Assembly: GCA_033063855.1 (NCBI GenBank)
Contig: CP093830.1
Span: 11,098,854-11,162,853 of the forward strand
Direction: 5' to 3'
DNA: 64,000 nt
Origin: Smittia aterrima
Lineage: Eukaryota > Arthropoda > Insecta > Diptera > Chironomidae
Below, in pieces: positions 1-9,097 of this stretch. How positions within the stretch are numbered: the first letter of the stretch is position 1; each line of letters opens with the position of its first letter. The notes under the pieces are model-generated. The model saw nothing but the letters and a program-made list of their open reading frames with translations, ran no database searches and had not been told where the DNA came from. The position numbers and the translations under genes are program-made.

Positions 1-1540
1 CCCGAAGAGAATAATACAACTAAAGAGATTGAAACTACGAATGAAGAAAATGAAACAACAACTGAACAGGAAGCCACAACGCCCGAAGAGAATAATACAA
101 CTAAAGAGATTGAAACTACGAATGAAGAAAATGAAACAACAACTGAACAGGAAGCCACAACGCCCGAGGAGAATAATACAACTAAAGAGATTGAAACTAC
201 GAATGAAGAAAATGAAACAACAACTGAACAGGAAGCCACAACGCCCGAAGAGAATAATACAACTAAAGAGATTGAAACTACGAATGAAGAAAATGAAACA
301 ACAACTGAACAGGAAGCCACAACGCCCGAAGAGAATAATACAACTAAAGAGATTGAAACTACGAATGAAGAAAATGAAACAACAACTGAACAGGAAGCCA
401 CAACGCCCGAAGAGAATAATACAACTAAAGAGATTGAAACTACGAATGAAGAAAATGAAACAACAACTGAACAGGAAGCCACAACGCCCGAAGAGAATAA
501 TACAACTAAAGAGATTGAAACTACGAATGAAGAAAATGAAACAACAACTGAACAGGAAGCCACAACGCCCGAGGAGAATAATACAACTAAAGAGATTGAA
601 ACTACGAATGAAGAAAATGAAACAACAACTGAACAGGAAGCCACAACGCCCGAGGAGAATAATACAACTAAAGAGATTGAAACTACGAATGAAGAAAATG
701 AAACAACAACTGAACAGGAAGCCACAACGCCCGAGGAGAATAATACAACTAAAGAGATTGAAACTACGAATGAAGAAAATGAAACAACAACTGAACAGGA
801 AGCCACAACGCCCGAAGAGAATAATACAACTAAAGAGATTGAAACTACGAATGAAGAAAATGAAACAACAACTGAACAGGAAGCCACAACGCCCGAGGAG
901 AATAATACAACTAAAGAGATTGAAACTACGAATGAAGAAAATGAAACAACAACTGAACAGGAAGCCACAACGCCCGAGGAGAATAATACAACTAAAGAGA
1001 TTGAAACTACGAATGAAGAAAATGAAACAACAACTGAACAGGAAGCCACAACGCCCGAAGAGAATAATACAACTAAAGAGATTGAAACTACGAATGAAGA
1101 AAATGAAACAACAACTGAACAGGAAGCCACAACGCCCGAGGAGAATAATACAACTAAAGAGATTGAAACTACGAATGAAGAAAATGAAACAACAACTGAA
1201 CAGGAAGCCACAACGCCCGAAGAGAATAATACAACTAAAGAGAATGAAACTACGAAAGAAGAAAATGAAACAACAACTGAACAGGAAGCCACAACGCCCG
1301 AAGAGAATAATACAACTAAAGAGATTGAAACTACGAAAGAAGAAAATGAAACAACAACTGAACAGGAAGCCACAACGACCGAAGAGAATAATACAACTAA
1401 AGAGATTGAAACTACGAATGAAGAAAATGAAACAACAACTGAACAGGAAGCTACAACGACCGAAGAGAATAATACAACTAAAGAGGCAGATACTACTAAA
1501 GAAGAGAATGAAACAACAACTGAACGGGAAGCTACAACGA
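1..1540 (+). repeat. 81-bp tandem coding repeat, about 19 copies
   Basis: A perfect 81-bp period (27 codons) runs from base 1. Most units differ only at the third base of one Glu codon. Sequence decay is confined to the downstream units (from about 1240), the pattern expected when internal units are homogenised by unequal exchange or conversion and edge units are not. The array continues left of the window. Confidence 0.95.
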
Positions 1541-1566
1541 CCGGAGAGTATAAATCAACTACATAA
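1..1566 (+). CDS. Thr/Glu/Asn-rich repeat protein, 5'-truncated by window edge
   Basis: Frame 1 is open from the first base to a TAA at 1564-1566 (521 codons, no start inside the window). It consists of about 19 tandem 27-residue units, each an 81-bp repeat starting PEENNTTKEIETT and ending TTTEQEATT. The units are nearly identical except for a GAA/GAG change that is silent in this frame; the last five drift (CCC to ACC, GCC to GCT, ATT to AAT). The C-terminus reads TTGEYKSTT. A second frame (29-1594) is also open but would give a very basic Lys/Arg protein. I prefer frame 1 because the commonest variant is synonymous there and the composition matches the Thr-rich acidic protein at 4522. Dense Thr suggests mucin-type O-glycosylation of a secreted, mucin- or silk-like protein. 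That is inference, and the protein is not recognised. Poly(A)-like AATAAA motifs follow at about 1592-1635. Confidence 0.7.
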   Translation, partial: PEENNTTKEIETTNEENETTTEQEATTPEENNTTKEIETTNEENETTTEQEATTPEENNTTKEIETTNEENETTTEQEATTPEENNTTKEIETTNEENETTTEQEATTPEENNTTKEIETTNEENETTTEQEATTPEENNTTKEIETTNEENETTTEQEATTPEENNTTKEIETTNEENETTTEQEATTPEENNTTKEIETTNEENETTTEQEATTPEENNTTKEIETTNEENETTTEQEATTPEENNTTKEIETTNEENETTTEQEATTPEENNTTKEIETTNEENETTTEQEATTPEENNTTKEIETTNEENETTTEQEATTPEENNTTKEIETTNEENETTTEQEATTPEENNTTKEIETTNEENETTTEQEATTPEENNTTKEIETTNEENETTTEQEATTPEENNTTKENETTKEENETTTEQEATTPEENNTTKEIETTKEENETTTEQEATTTEENNTTKEIETTNEENETTTEQEATTTEENNTTKEADTTKEENETTTEREATTTGEYKSTT

Positions 1567-1889
1567 TGTAGTCTATTACAAAAGCGATACTTAATAAATC
1601 AAAACTTAAAAATTCAAAGAAATATAATAAATAAAAAAAAATTAAAATGAAATAATGAGTTTTCCCGAAGTTTTTACGAAGTTTTCCACTAGTTGCGCTT
1701 TTGAAAACAAATGCGCTATTGCTTTAGACAATTTCAAAAACTCGAAATTTTCTTTGGCTTATTTTCCTAAACTGAAAGAGATAATAAGATCACACCGAAA
1801 ACGAAGATGGTTAGCCTTTGCAGTGACAATGGTAAAATTGAGTTAAAATATAATTCGACGGAGAGAAAATTTAATTAGGATGGAACACC

Positions 1890-2330
1890 CTATTGTGTCG
1901 TCCGTGATTGCGATAACTCGCGAACGCAATGAGCTAGCGAATAAATTTCTTCGCCAGTCGATAGAGAAATTCAATTAGAAAAACATCTTCTGAGGAACTT
2001 TTGCTAGCTCATCAGGATCGGGCCCAAAACCTGGAATGGAGAAAAGTCGATTTTTAGTTTTGAAATACGTTTTCTCGAAAACGGAAGCACATTTCCGCTG
2101 TGACTTGTTCACAAAAAGTGATCAGCATGTCAAATCAAGTGCACGAATCTTATAGCTGACCAGCTCTGGGTCCACATCTTGCCAGCGCCAAGTGAAACTT
2201 CTTTTCCTTTGGAGTTAGAGCATTGAGATGTTTACATGAAGTGATCAGCAATTTGAGTTGAGCGAAAAAATCTCAGAGCTGACCAGATTCGGGTCCACCT
2301 CGGACCAGTAAACCCAGTAAAGCCCAACCC
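1890..2330 (+). repeat. Dispersed diverged repeat, copy 1
   Basis: Shares scattered long matches in the same order with 3396-3715. Examples are GATGAGCTAGCGA/AATGAGCTAGCGA, a CTCGAAAACGGAAGCACATTTCCG block (2072-2096 versus 3597-3620), CATCAGGATC/CGTCAGGATC, and the motif CTGACCAG followed by GGTCCA. The last part is itself duplicated inside this copy (about 2110-2190 and 2232-2310: GATCAGCA, then GCTGACCAG, then GGGTCCAC). No terminal inverted repeat or target duplication was found, so the element class is unknown. Confidence 0.6.
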
Positions 2331-2341
2331 CCTGTAACCAA

Positions 2342-2663
2342 TATGTCGGATGAAGAATCCTACAGTAAGTTCGGTACGAACTGCTTCTGCCACTTGTTTA
2401 TTTCTACTTTCAGATTATTCTTGGTGTTTTGAGTGAAACTAATAAAGTTATGAAAGCGCAGCAATGTTGGAAAGTCAGAGAAATATCGAAAGGAGCAAGA
2501 GCAAAGGTGACATAAGGATAATATTTCGACTCCAATTTTCAAAGGATTTAATTTTTTTCTTTTTAGATGGCAGCGACAACGAGATGATAAACAAAGCACC
2601 ACGAACGACGAGAAATCACAAGGAGGAAATCAACAGCAACTCATCATTAGATCAGAGAAAGTG
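2342..2663 (+). pseudogene. Possible remnant of a small spliced gene, unrecognised
   Basis: An ATG at 2343 opens MSDEESY and runs into a GTAAGT-like donor at about 2364. A pyrimidine-rich TTTCAG acceptor follows near 2414. A second donor/acceptor pair brackets about 2507-2565 (GTGACA to TTTTCTTTTTAG). Joining the last two pieces in one frame gives a hydrophilic stretch including EKYRKEQEQRWQRQRDDK, ending at a TAA at 2667-2669. Joining the first two pieces in frame meets a TGA, so no intact protein can be assembled. It may be a decayed gene fragment or chance. I do not recognise a family. Confidence 0.25.
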
Positions 2664-3395
2664 AACATTTAATGATGAGGCATATTCTAGAACATCGAGA
2701 AGGCTGCAAAGCTCTTTCAAATATTTTTTGGGCTTATTAGACTTAAGCGAGCTTTATCCAAGCAATTGGAACGTGATCGTTCCGCTTAATTCAACTGGCA
2801 GGGTTATTTTTAGAATCTTATCAAAACCAATAAATCTTTTTAACTTTAAAGCATTTTATTTGAAATCTAGAAAGACTTTGATTACAGATACTTTTGTTGA
2901 GTCGTTATGTCACTTGAGTCCAGCAGCTAAGTCCAAGAGATCCCAACAAAATTCTGCGTGAGCTTCGCGCCCTTGTCGATCTAGAATAATTATTATTTCT
3001 ATCATTCGAGTAAATAAAATCAAGGAAAATAGTTTTGAATAAAGAAAATTTATTTTTGTATAAAAGACAGAACAAAATAAGAATTTTCTGTGTCTTACAA
3101 AATTTGGAAGAAAGAAGTTATGTTTAAAAAGTGTTAGGAATCTTTGATTTAACTTTTTCTTGTTAAATTTTAAAAACTTAATTATAACGAAAGGAGCAAG
3201 AATGCCTCTGCGTTAGAAGAAACTTTAGGAAAGCTCAGAGGTAAAAATATTAAACTGAATTTTGAGTAATATTTGAGACAAGAGGACTAATTGAAGATGG
3301 CGTTATAGGAAGAGAAAATATTAAAAGCTTTTAAGCAAGCTTTAGGGTTATTCAACCTAACCAAGGATTCCTAGGAAGAAAATATTTTTTAGTAC

Positions 3396-3715
3396 CTAGT
3401 GTCCGCTTTGTCAGTCAACCGTAATTGCAACAAATAATGAACAAGATGAGCTAGCGACTTAATTTCTTCGTCGATGGAAAATATTAATAGGAAATGTTTA
3501 ATTTTAACGTTTTTTGCAAGATCGTCAGGATCATGCCGACGCGCTAGAACTTGGAATCTCCATTAAAAAGTCGAGTTTTAGTCTAAAATCATTATCCTCG
3601 AAAACGGAAGCACATTTCCGATGTGGCTTGTTTACATGAACTGTTCAGCCATCTCTGGTAAGCTCCAAGCAAAAGGTTCTCAGCTGACCAGAATTAGGTC
3701 CATCTCAGACCATTG
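3396..3715 (+). repeat. Dispersed diverged repeat, copy 2
   Basis: Partner of the repeat at 1890-2330, with the same order of conserved blocks. The strongest match is the CTCGAAAACGGAAGCACATTTCCG block at 3597-3620, followed by GTTTACATGAA, CTCAGCTGACCAG and GGTCCATCTC. Substitutions and indels between blocks show that the copies are old. Confidence 0.6.
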
Positions 3716-4444
3716 CAAAATGCTGATGAATTCTTTTTCGTCATTACCCAATGCAGTTATCCAAATAATATTTGTTCAAAGAAACTGCCAAGATGAACAA
3801 CCTTTGAGAAAATGTAAAACAGACTGTTCTGACGAAATGTTTGTTCCTCAGTATTACCTTGCAGCTGTAGGAAACCAAAAATATTTACTTAAGGAAACAG
3901 ACAGGAGGAACGACCTTTAGGAAAACAAGTCGAAATGTGAAAATGTGGCAAACGAAATGAGAAGAGTTTCTGATTTTATACACGTCCTGTTTTGTATTCC
4001 GAAATTGCTGTAAAAAATATTTCAACATCTCTTAAGCCAACGCTCGAAATCAATTTGCTGATATTATTTAGCCGAAATGTAGCGAACGAGAATAATTGTA
4101 ACCATTTTTGTTAACATGAATTTGGAGAGCAAGCTATAAGAGCAAACTAAAAACAAATCTGACAAGCAATTATTAGTTTCGCTCGATAGATTTCTATGAT
4201 TTTGTTGTTACTGAAGCATTGAAGTCTTTTGTTTATTGATCATTAACAATCCTTCTGAAAATCTGAAGTCTTTCGAAATTCTATTGTCGGGCTGACTGCA
4301 GACTTGACATAGCATCATAGCAATGTTTGTGATAACCACGTCAAGTCTGAAGTTCGTCACAGAGTCTGTTTCATCTTCGTTATGAGTAATATCATTCAAG
4401 AATATCTGGATTGTTGCGAAGGATGATTTTCAATGAAATTTTGA

Positions 4445-4480
4445 TATAAAAACGATCACAATTTTGATCAATTCATCAGT
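4445..4480 (+). promoter_or_regulatory. TATA box and initiator of the hexapeptide-repeat gene
   Basis: TATAAAAA begins at 4445, and the arthropod initiator TCAGT lies at 4476-4480 with its A at 4478. The TATA start is 33 bp upstream of that A, the usual insect spacing. The predicted 5' UTR is about 44 nt to the ATG at 4522. A focused TATA promoter suits a strongly expressed, tissue-specific gene. Confidence 0.75.
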
Positions 4481-4521
4481 TTATCAAGTCACTTTTTAAA
4501 AGAAAGTCGCGAAAGTTCAAG

Positions 4522-6781
4522 ATGAAGTTCGTATCTGCTTTTGTCGTTTTGGTGGCCATTTCTGCAACATCGGCAGCACCCGCACACTCAGCTGATTCCG
4601 TTAAATACGAAGCAGTTGAAGCTTTGCAAGAACTTAAGAATACATTTGTAAAGGAAACCGAGAAACTTGTTGAAACAGTTACCAGACCTATTATAAAACT
4701 CATTGGGAAAGTAACCCATTTGCAAATGGTAGTTCTGAAATCACCGGAGTCTCTTATGGGTGCACTTGTTACCATAATCGTTAAGCTCATCAATAATGTT
4801 ATTGAAGTCCTCAAAGGGTGTCTGGAAAATATTTCAAATATGCTGAGAGAATGCTCGGAACATGCATTCGCACCTATCGTTGCTCTTATCAATAATCTTA
4901 TTTATAAAATCGAGACCGTCGAAAATATTCTCGAATGTTTAGAAGAAATTTTGCAGTCTGTTCTTGATTTGGTTAGTGAGATCTTGAGTAAAGTTTTGAT
5001 CCATCTAAAACGCACTACTAAGAACATAGAAGAAGAGATTGAAAAAATTCTCGGTGACATTTTCAAGGTAATCGACGATCTCATTGAAGTCATCCTTTCA
5101 CCAAACTGTGATCCTGCATCAATCGTAAGTTTAAATTTTAAAAAATTTAAAATATATCTACTAAAGAGTTTTTATTCAGGTTAAAAGTTTAATTGAGCTT
5201 TTAGCTAATGTTGGTGGACTTGTTGCAATGATCATCAAATCCGTACTTTCGTTGATGGTTCAAATTCCTGTTGGACTTCTTGAAATTGCTAATTGCATCG
5301 ATCCTAAAATTGCCAGAATCATTGCAGATTTAGAAGAATGCTCAGATTTGCATAATGTTGAAATAACAACTGAAGGTGACGCTTCAAATGAATGTGACGC
5401 TACAACTGAAGATGCTGTAACAGAAGTAGACGCTACCAGTGATGACGTACCGACAACTGATGACGCACCTACAACTAATGACATACCGACAACTGATGAC
5501 GTATCGACAACTGATGACGTATCGACAACTGATGACGTATCGACAACTGATGACGTATCGACAACTGATGACGTATCGACAACTGATGACGTATCGACAA
5601 CTGATGACGTACCTACAACTGATAACGTACCAACAACTGATAACGTACCGACAACTGATGACGTATCGACAACTGATGACGTATCGACAACTGATGACGT
5701 ATCGACAACTGATGACGCACCGACAACTGATGACGTACCTACAACTGATAACGTACCTACAACTGATAACGTACCAACAACTGATGACGTACCGACAACT
5801 GATGACGTATCGACAACTGATAACGTACCAACAACTGATGACGTATCGACAACTGATGACGTACCGACAACTGATGACGTACCTACAACTGATAACGTAC
5901 CTACAACTGATAACGTACCAACAACTGATGACGCACCTACAACTAATGACGTACCAACAACTGATGACGTACCTACAACTGATGACGTACCTACAACTGA
6001 TGACGTACCTACAACTGATGACGTACCGACAACTGATGACGTACCGACAACTGATAACGTACCTACAACTGATAACGTACCAACAACTGATGACGCACCT
6101 ACAACTAATGACGTACCAACAACTGATGACGTACCTACAACTAATGACGTACCAACAACTGATGACGTACCTACAACTGATGACGTACCTACAACTGATG
6201 ACGTACCGACAACTGATGACGTACCTACAACTGATAACGTACCTACAACTGATGACGTACCGACAACTGATGACGTACCTACAACTGATGACGTACCTAC
6301 AACTGATAACGTACCTACAACTGATAACGTACCAACAACTGATGACGTACCGACAACTGATGACGTATCGACAACTGATAACGTACCAACAACTGATGAC
6401 GTATCGACAACTGATGACGTACCGACAACTGATGACGTACCTACAACTGATGACGTACCTACAACTGATGACGTACCTACAACTGATGACGTACCTACAA
6501 CTGATAACGTACCAACAACTGATGACGTACCGACAACTGATGACGTATCGACAACTGATAACGTACCAACAACTGATGACGTATCGACAACTGATGACGC
6601 ACCTACAACTAATGACGTACCAACAACTGATGACGTATCGACAACTGATGACGCACCGACAACTGATGACGTACCTACAACTGATGACGTACCTACAACT
6701 GATGACGTACCTACAACTGATAACGTACCAACAACTGATGACGTACCGACAACTGAAGGTTCATCAAATACCACAATTTAA
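4522..6781 (+). CDS. Secreted Thr/Asp-rich hexapeptide-repeat (mucin-like) protein
   Basis: Two exons, 4522-5124 and 5180-6781. The 55-bp intron has donor GTAAGT and acceptor TTTATTCAG, phase 0, giving 734 residues. Residues 1 to about 18 are a clear signal peptide (MKFVSAFVVLVAISATSA). Residues about 24-275 form a Leu/Ile/Val-rich, probably helical region with scattered Cys residues. A short acidic linker follows, then about 74 copies of TTDDVP with variants TTDNVP, TTDDVS, TTDDAP and TTNDVP, ending GSSNTTI. Thr at every third position or denser points to O-glycosylation and a secreted coat, mucin or silk role, which is inferred. It probably belongs with the 81-bp repeat gene upstream. AATAAA overlaps the stop (6780-6785). 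The paralogous tail at 12451-12489 suggests further family members existed here. Confidence 0.88.
5433..6756 (+). repeat. 18-bp tandem coding repeat, about 74 copies
   Basis: The unit is ACAACTGATGACGTACCG (TTDDVP) with a few recurrent variants (GTATCG, GATAAC, GACGCA, AATGAC). Variant units recur in blocks; for instance paired GATAAC units flank several stretches. This indicates higher-order duplication of multi-unit segments. The array lacks stops in two other frames, giving long shadow frames that should not be annotated. Confidence 0.95.
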
Positions 6782-6944
6782 TAAATCTAAATGACGACCA
6801 ATTTAATAATAAAAAAATTATACGCAATTTCAGATTACAAATTCTTTTATTATTTCGTTTTTGTATCTTTAAGGAATTATGAGATGAACTCTTTTTCCTT
6901 GAAATAATATTGGCACAAAAGTATCTAAAGTACCTTCTTATTTC

Positions 6945-7631
6945 CAAGGGGAAAGTAACATCGAAAAAAAATTCCTTTCGATCATCGAAATTTTTTTTTC
7001 GATCATCGAAAAAAAAAATTTCGATGATTTTTTTCGATGATTTTTTCCGTTAGCAGCAAATTTGTTTTTATAGCTTATTATGCGGTTTTCATCTTTTATC
7101 AATAAAAACTTGGTTTGTGCTAAGTGTTATAGAAAGTTTTATTGTGTCCAATTATCAACGAACAAAAATTGATGATTTCTTCATCTCAATGACTTCTTCT
7201 GTGCAGTCTGGATCAATATATAATATATTAGTGTACAAACTACTTTCAATTATAATTTTTATTAAAGATCTTTTCTTTTATGATTGTTCAAAACTCTCAT
7301 AGTAAAATTTTTTCGTCGTAGTACAAACAACTTGCTTGAGTAAGGGAGCAATGTCGGCCATACAGAGAAATTTTAGAGACCTTCAGAAATCGTTCTGTGG
7401 TGACGAAACTAAAACCAAATAAATACTTTTTTAAACGTTTCTTATCCTTTATTGAGACTCACTGTTGAATAGATATACTTCCAAGCATAGATCTATTCGT
7501 CTTCATATGTGTTCAAGGCATAAATCAAACAGCCTCCGCAAATCATCGAAAAAATTTCAAAAGTCGAAAAAAATCATCGAATTTTTTTTTTCTATGATAG
7601 AAATTTTTTTTTCGATGTTACTTTCCCCTTG
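6945..7631. mobile_element. hAT-type MITE, 687 bp
   Basis: The ends are a perfect 27-bp terminal inverted repeat beginning CAAGGGGAAAGTAACATCG. The element is flanked by the 8-bp direct repeat CTTATTTC (6937-6944 and 7632-7639). An 8-bp duplication and a CA-type terminus fit the hAT superfamily. Inside each end lie several inverted TCGATGATTTTTT/TCGATCATCGAAA blocks that could form a subterminal hairpin. There is no transposase reading frame, so the element is non-autonomous. The matching site in the duplicate (12645-12652) has one CTTATTTC and no element, so insertion followed the duplication. Confidence 0.92.
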
Positions 7632-7832
7632 CTTATTTCAAGCTCCTGATGACTTCCGTCGAACTATTTTCCATTTCTTTCAAATCAACTTTTGATGGGA
7701 AAATGTTATTCAAATTTCCTTCAATATTCACGATTCGAACTGGTTTAACTTCAAGAATTTTCGATTCGCTGTCATTGGTTGATGACAAGTCCATGGAAAG
7801 AGCTTTCGTAAGTAATTCAGTCATCACAGTCT
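7632..7832 (-). pseudogene. LRRC47 3'-end fragment
   Basis: Reverse-complement copy of the last about 65 codons of LRRC47, matching 12645-12845. It reads into the same RSLK C-terminus on the minus strand. It has a few substitutions and no upstream coding sequence, because the match ends at 7832. Left behind by the segmental duplication and not expected to be functional. Confidence 0.88.
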
Positions 7833-8102
7833 AATAGCAGTCAATAGCAATAAATAATATATATCATGCACACTTTCATGTGTCTACAATAGCATTATAT
7901 AATATATAATATATCTAATAAATAAAAGTGCTCCGATTTAATTGGGCACAATATACATTTGAAAAAGAATAATAATAAGAATTGGCTTGGTGTGAAATTC
8001 TTTCTTTCTTTCTTTCTTTCCTTCCTTCTGTGGCGTAACGCTCGACTTTAGCGCCACTGGTGGCGAGAAAATGAACTGCCGATGTTGTGCATAAAGCCAA
8101 AA
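7833..8102. other. AT-rich junction with a TTTC microsatellite
   Basis: About 270 bp with AT-rich alternation (7855-7925) and a (TTTC)n run at about 8000-8024. The block AATAATAAGAATTGGCTTGGTGTGAAATTCTTTCT (about 7968-8004) recurs at about 9646-9689, immediately before the USP7-like fragment of copy B. It therefore marks another shared breakpoint in this mosaic. Confidence 0.6.
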
Positions 8103-8620
8103 CCTCGGGAAAATTTTGGATAACTCGGGAAAACTTCGGAAAAGTCGGAAAAATTTCGGGAAAATTTTGGAAAAACTTCGGAAAACTCGAAAAAAATTCG
8201 GGCAAACTTTGGAAAACTCGGGCAAACTTTGGGAAAACTCGGGAAAACATCGGGAAAAGTCGGGAAAACTTTGGGAAAACACGGGAAAATTTCGGAAAAA
8301 CTCGGGAAAATTTCGGAAAAAATCGGGAAAATTTCGGGCAAACTTTGGAAAACTCGGGCAAACTTTGGGAAAACTCAGGAAAACATCGGGAAAAGTCGGG
8401 AAAACTTTAGAAAACTCGGGAAAACTTTGGAAAACTTTGGGAAAACTCGGGAAAACTTTCGGAAAACTTTGGAAAAGCTCGGGAAAATTTCGGGAAAACT
8501 TTGGAAAAACTTTGGAAAAGTCAGGAAAACTTCCGGAAAATTTCGGGCAAATTTTGGAAAACTCGGGCTAACTTTGGGAAAACTTTGGAAAACTCGGGAA
8601 ATTTCGGGAAAACTCGAAAA
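8103..8620. repeat. 20-bp minisatellite (CGGGAAAACTTTGGAAAACT type)
   Basis: About 520 bp of imperfect tandem units built from two alternating decamers, TCGGGAAAAC and TTTGGAAAAC, with single-base indels that shift the period. Stop codons are rare in every frame, so six overlapping open frames appear (for example 8087-8410 plus and 7915-8361 minus). They are products of the repeat, not genes. Confidence 0.9.
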
Positions 8621-8662
8621 GATTCGCCTCGACGGGCGGCAACGCCGCCGGGGTAAACTAGT

Positions 8663-8790
8663 TTTGAAATAATAAGATATTCATGGGCCAAAAATGGAGT
8701 GCCCAAGATGCAAAATACTGATTTCAAAATCATATTTAACAAGGCACCTATAATGTTATTGCAAAGAAACCACAAATCCCTCATTGTTAA
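8663..8790 (+). pseudogene. Zinc-finger fragment of the USP7-like gene family (copy C)
   Basis: CATGGGCCAAAAATGGAGTG onward parallels 11310-11395 of the intact-looking copy. It keeps the HGPK, CPxC and RH residues of the second zinc finger, then hits a stop. The USP part is absent. The downstream stretch (about 8820-8880) resembles the retroelement-associated sequence near 10610-10730. Confidence 0.7.
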
Positions 8791-9097
8791 CTGACATAGT
8801 TGCAGTGAAATTTATTGATCAAAAAATAAGAACGATAAAGGATTCACCAAAACGTATCCGTGTGAAAGTAATCTTTTTATTATTTTACAGACTGCTGGTC
8901 AACGAATTAATCACCTCAGTTTAAATCAAAATGCGTATCCACATTCAAAATAAATACAATGTAATCTCCAAAAATGTTAAAATGTCCAACGGGAAACCTT
9001 AAATTTATACCATGATAAGCACTGGTTCTCGTTAAATCACATTTAAATATTAAAAATGTAATGAAAAACGGAAAATAAATTCAATTCAAAATTCAGT

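Larger units (their letters stand above)
1567..4444. other. Spacer between the two repeat-protein genes
   Basis: About 2.9 kb with no convincing intact gene. It contains a diverged direct repeat pair (about 1890-2330 and 3396-3715), a possible spliced remnant (2342-2663) and AT-rich filler. Open frames at 1655-1846, 2728-2961 and 3621-3920 have no recognisable domain or compositional support. The last of these lies mostly in and just beyond the second repeat copy. Confidence 0.6.
6749..7832 (+). repeat. Segmental duplication, left copy (interrupted by the MITE)
   Basis: Sequence from the last hexapeptide codons through the 3' flank and into the 3' end of LRRC47 matches 12457-12845 closely. 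Shared stretches include TTAATAAATCTAA, GACGACCAATTTAA, TTCAGATTACAAATTC and GAAATAATATTGGCACAAAAGTA. The left copy is interrupted at 6945-7631 by the MITE. It stops abruptly after CATCACAGTCT at 7832, whereas the right copy continues into intact LRRC47. Confidence 0.9.

Noticed and set aside
29..1594. 521-codon basic Lys/Arg/Gln frame over the 81-bp array
   Set aside because: It is the +1 shadow of the Thr/Glu frame. The commonest repeat variant is silent only in the latter, and the acidic Thr-rich composition matches the neighbouring secreted protein.
5260..6774. 504-codon minus-strand frame and a 451-codon plus-strand frame (5439-6794) over the hexapeptide array
   Set aside because: An 18-bp repeat without stops stays open in several frames. 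Only the TTDDVP frame joins to a signal peptide through a proper intron.
7915..8672. Six overlapping open frames, including FPKFSRVFPKFSR-like and GKLGKTSGK-like proteins
   Set aside because: All derive from the stop-poor minisatellite. No start context, homologue or frame preference was seen, and indels break the period.
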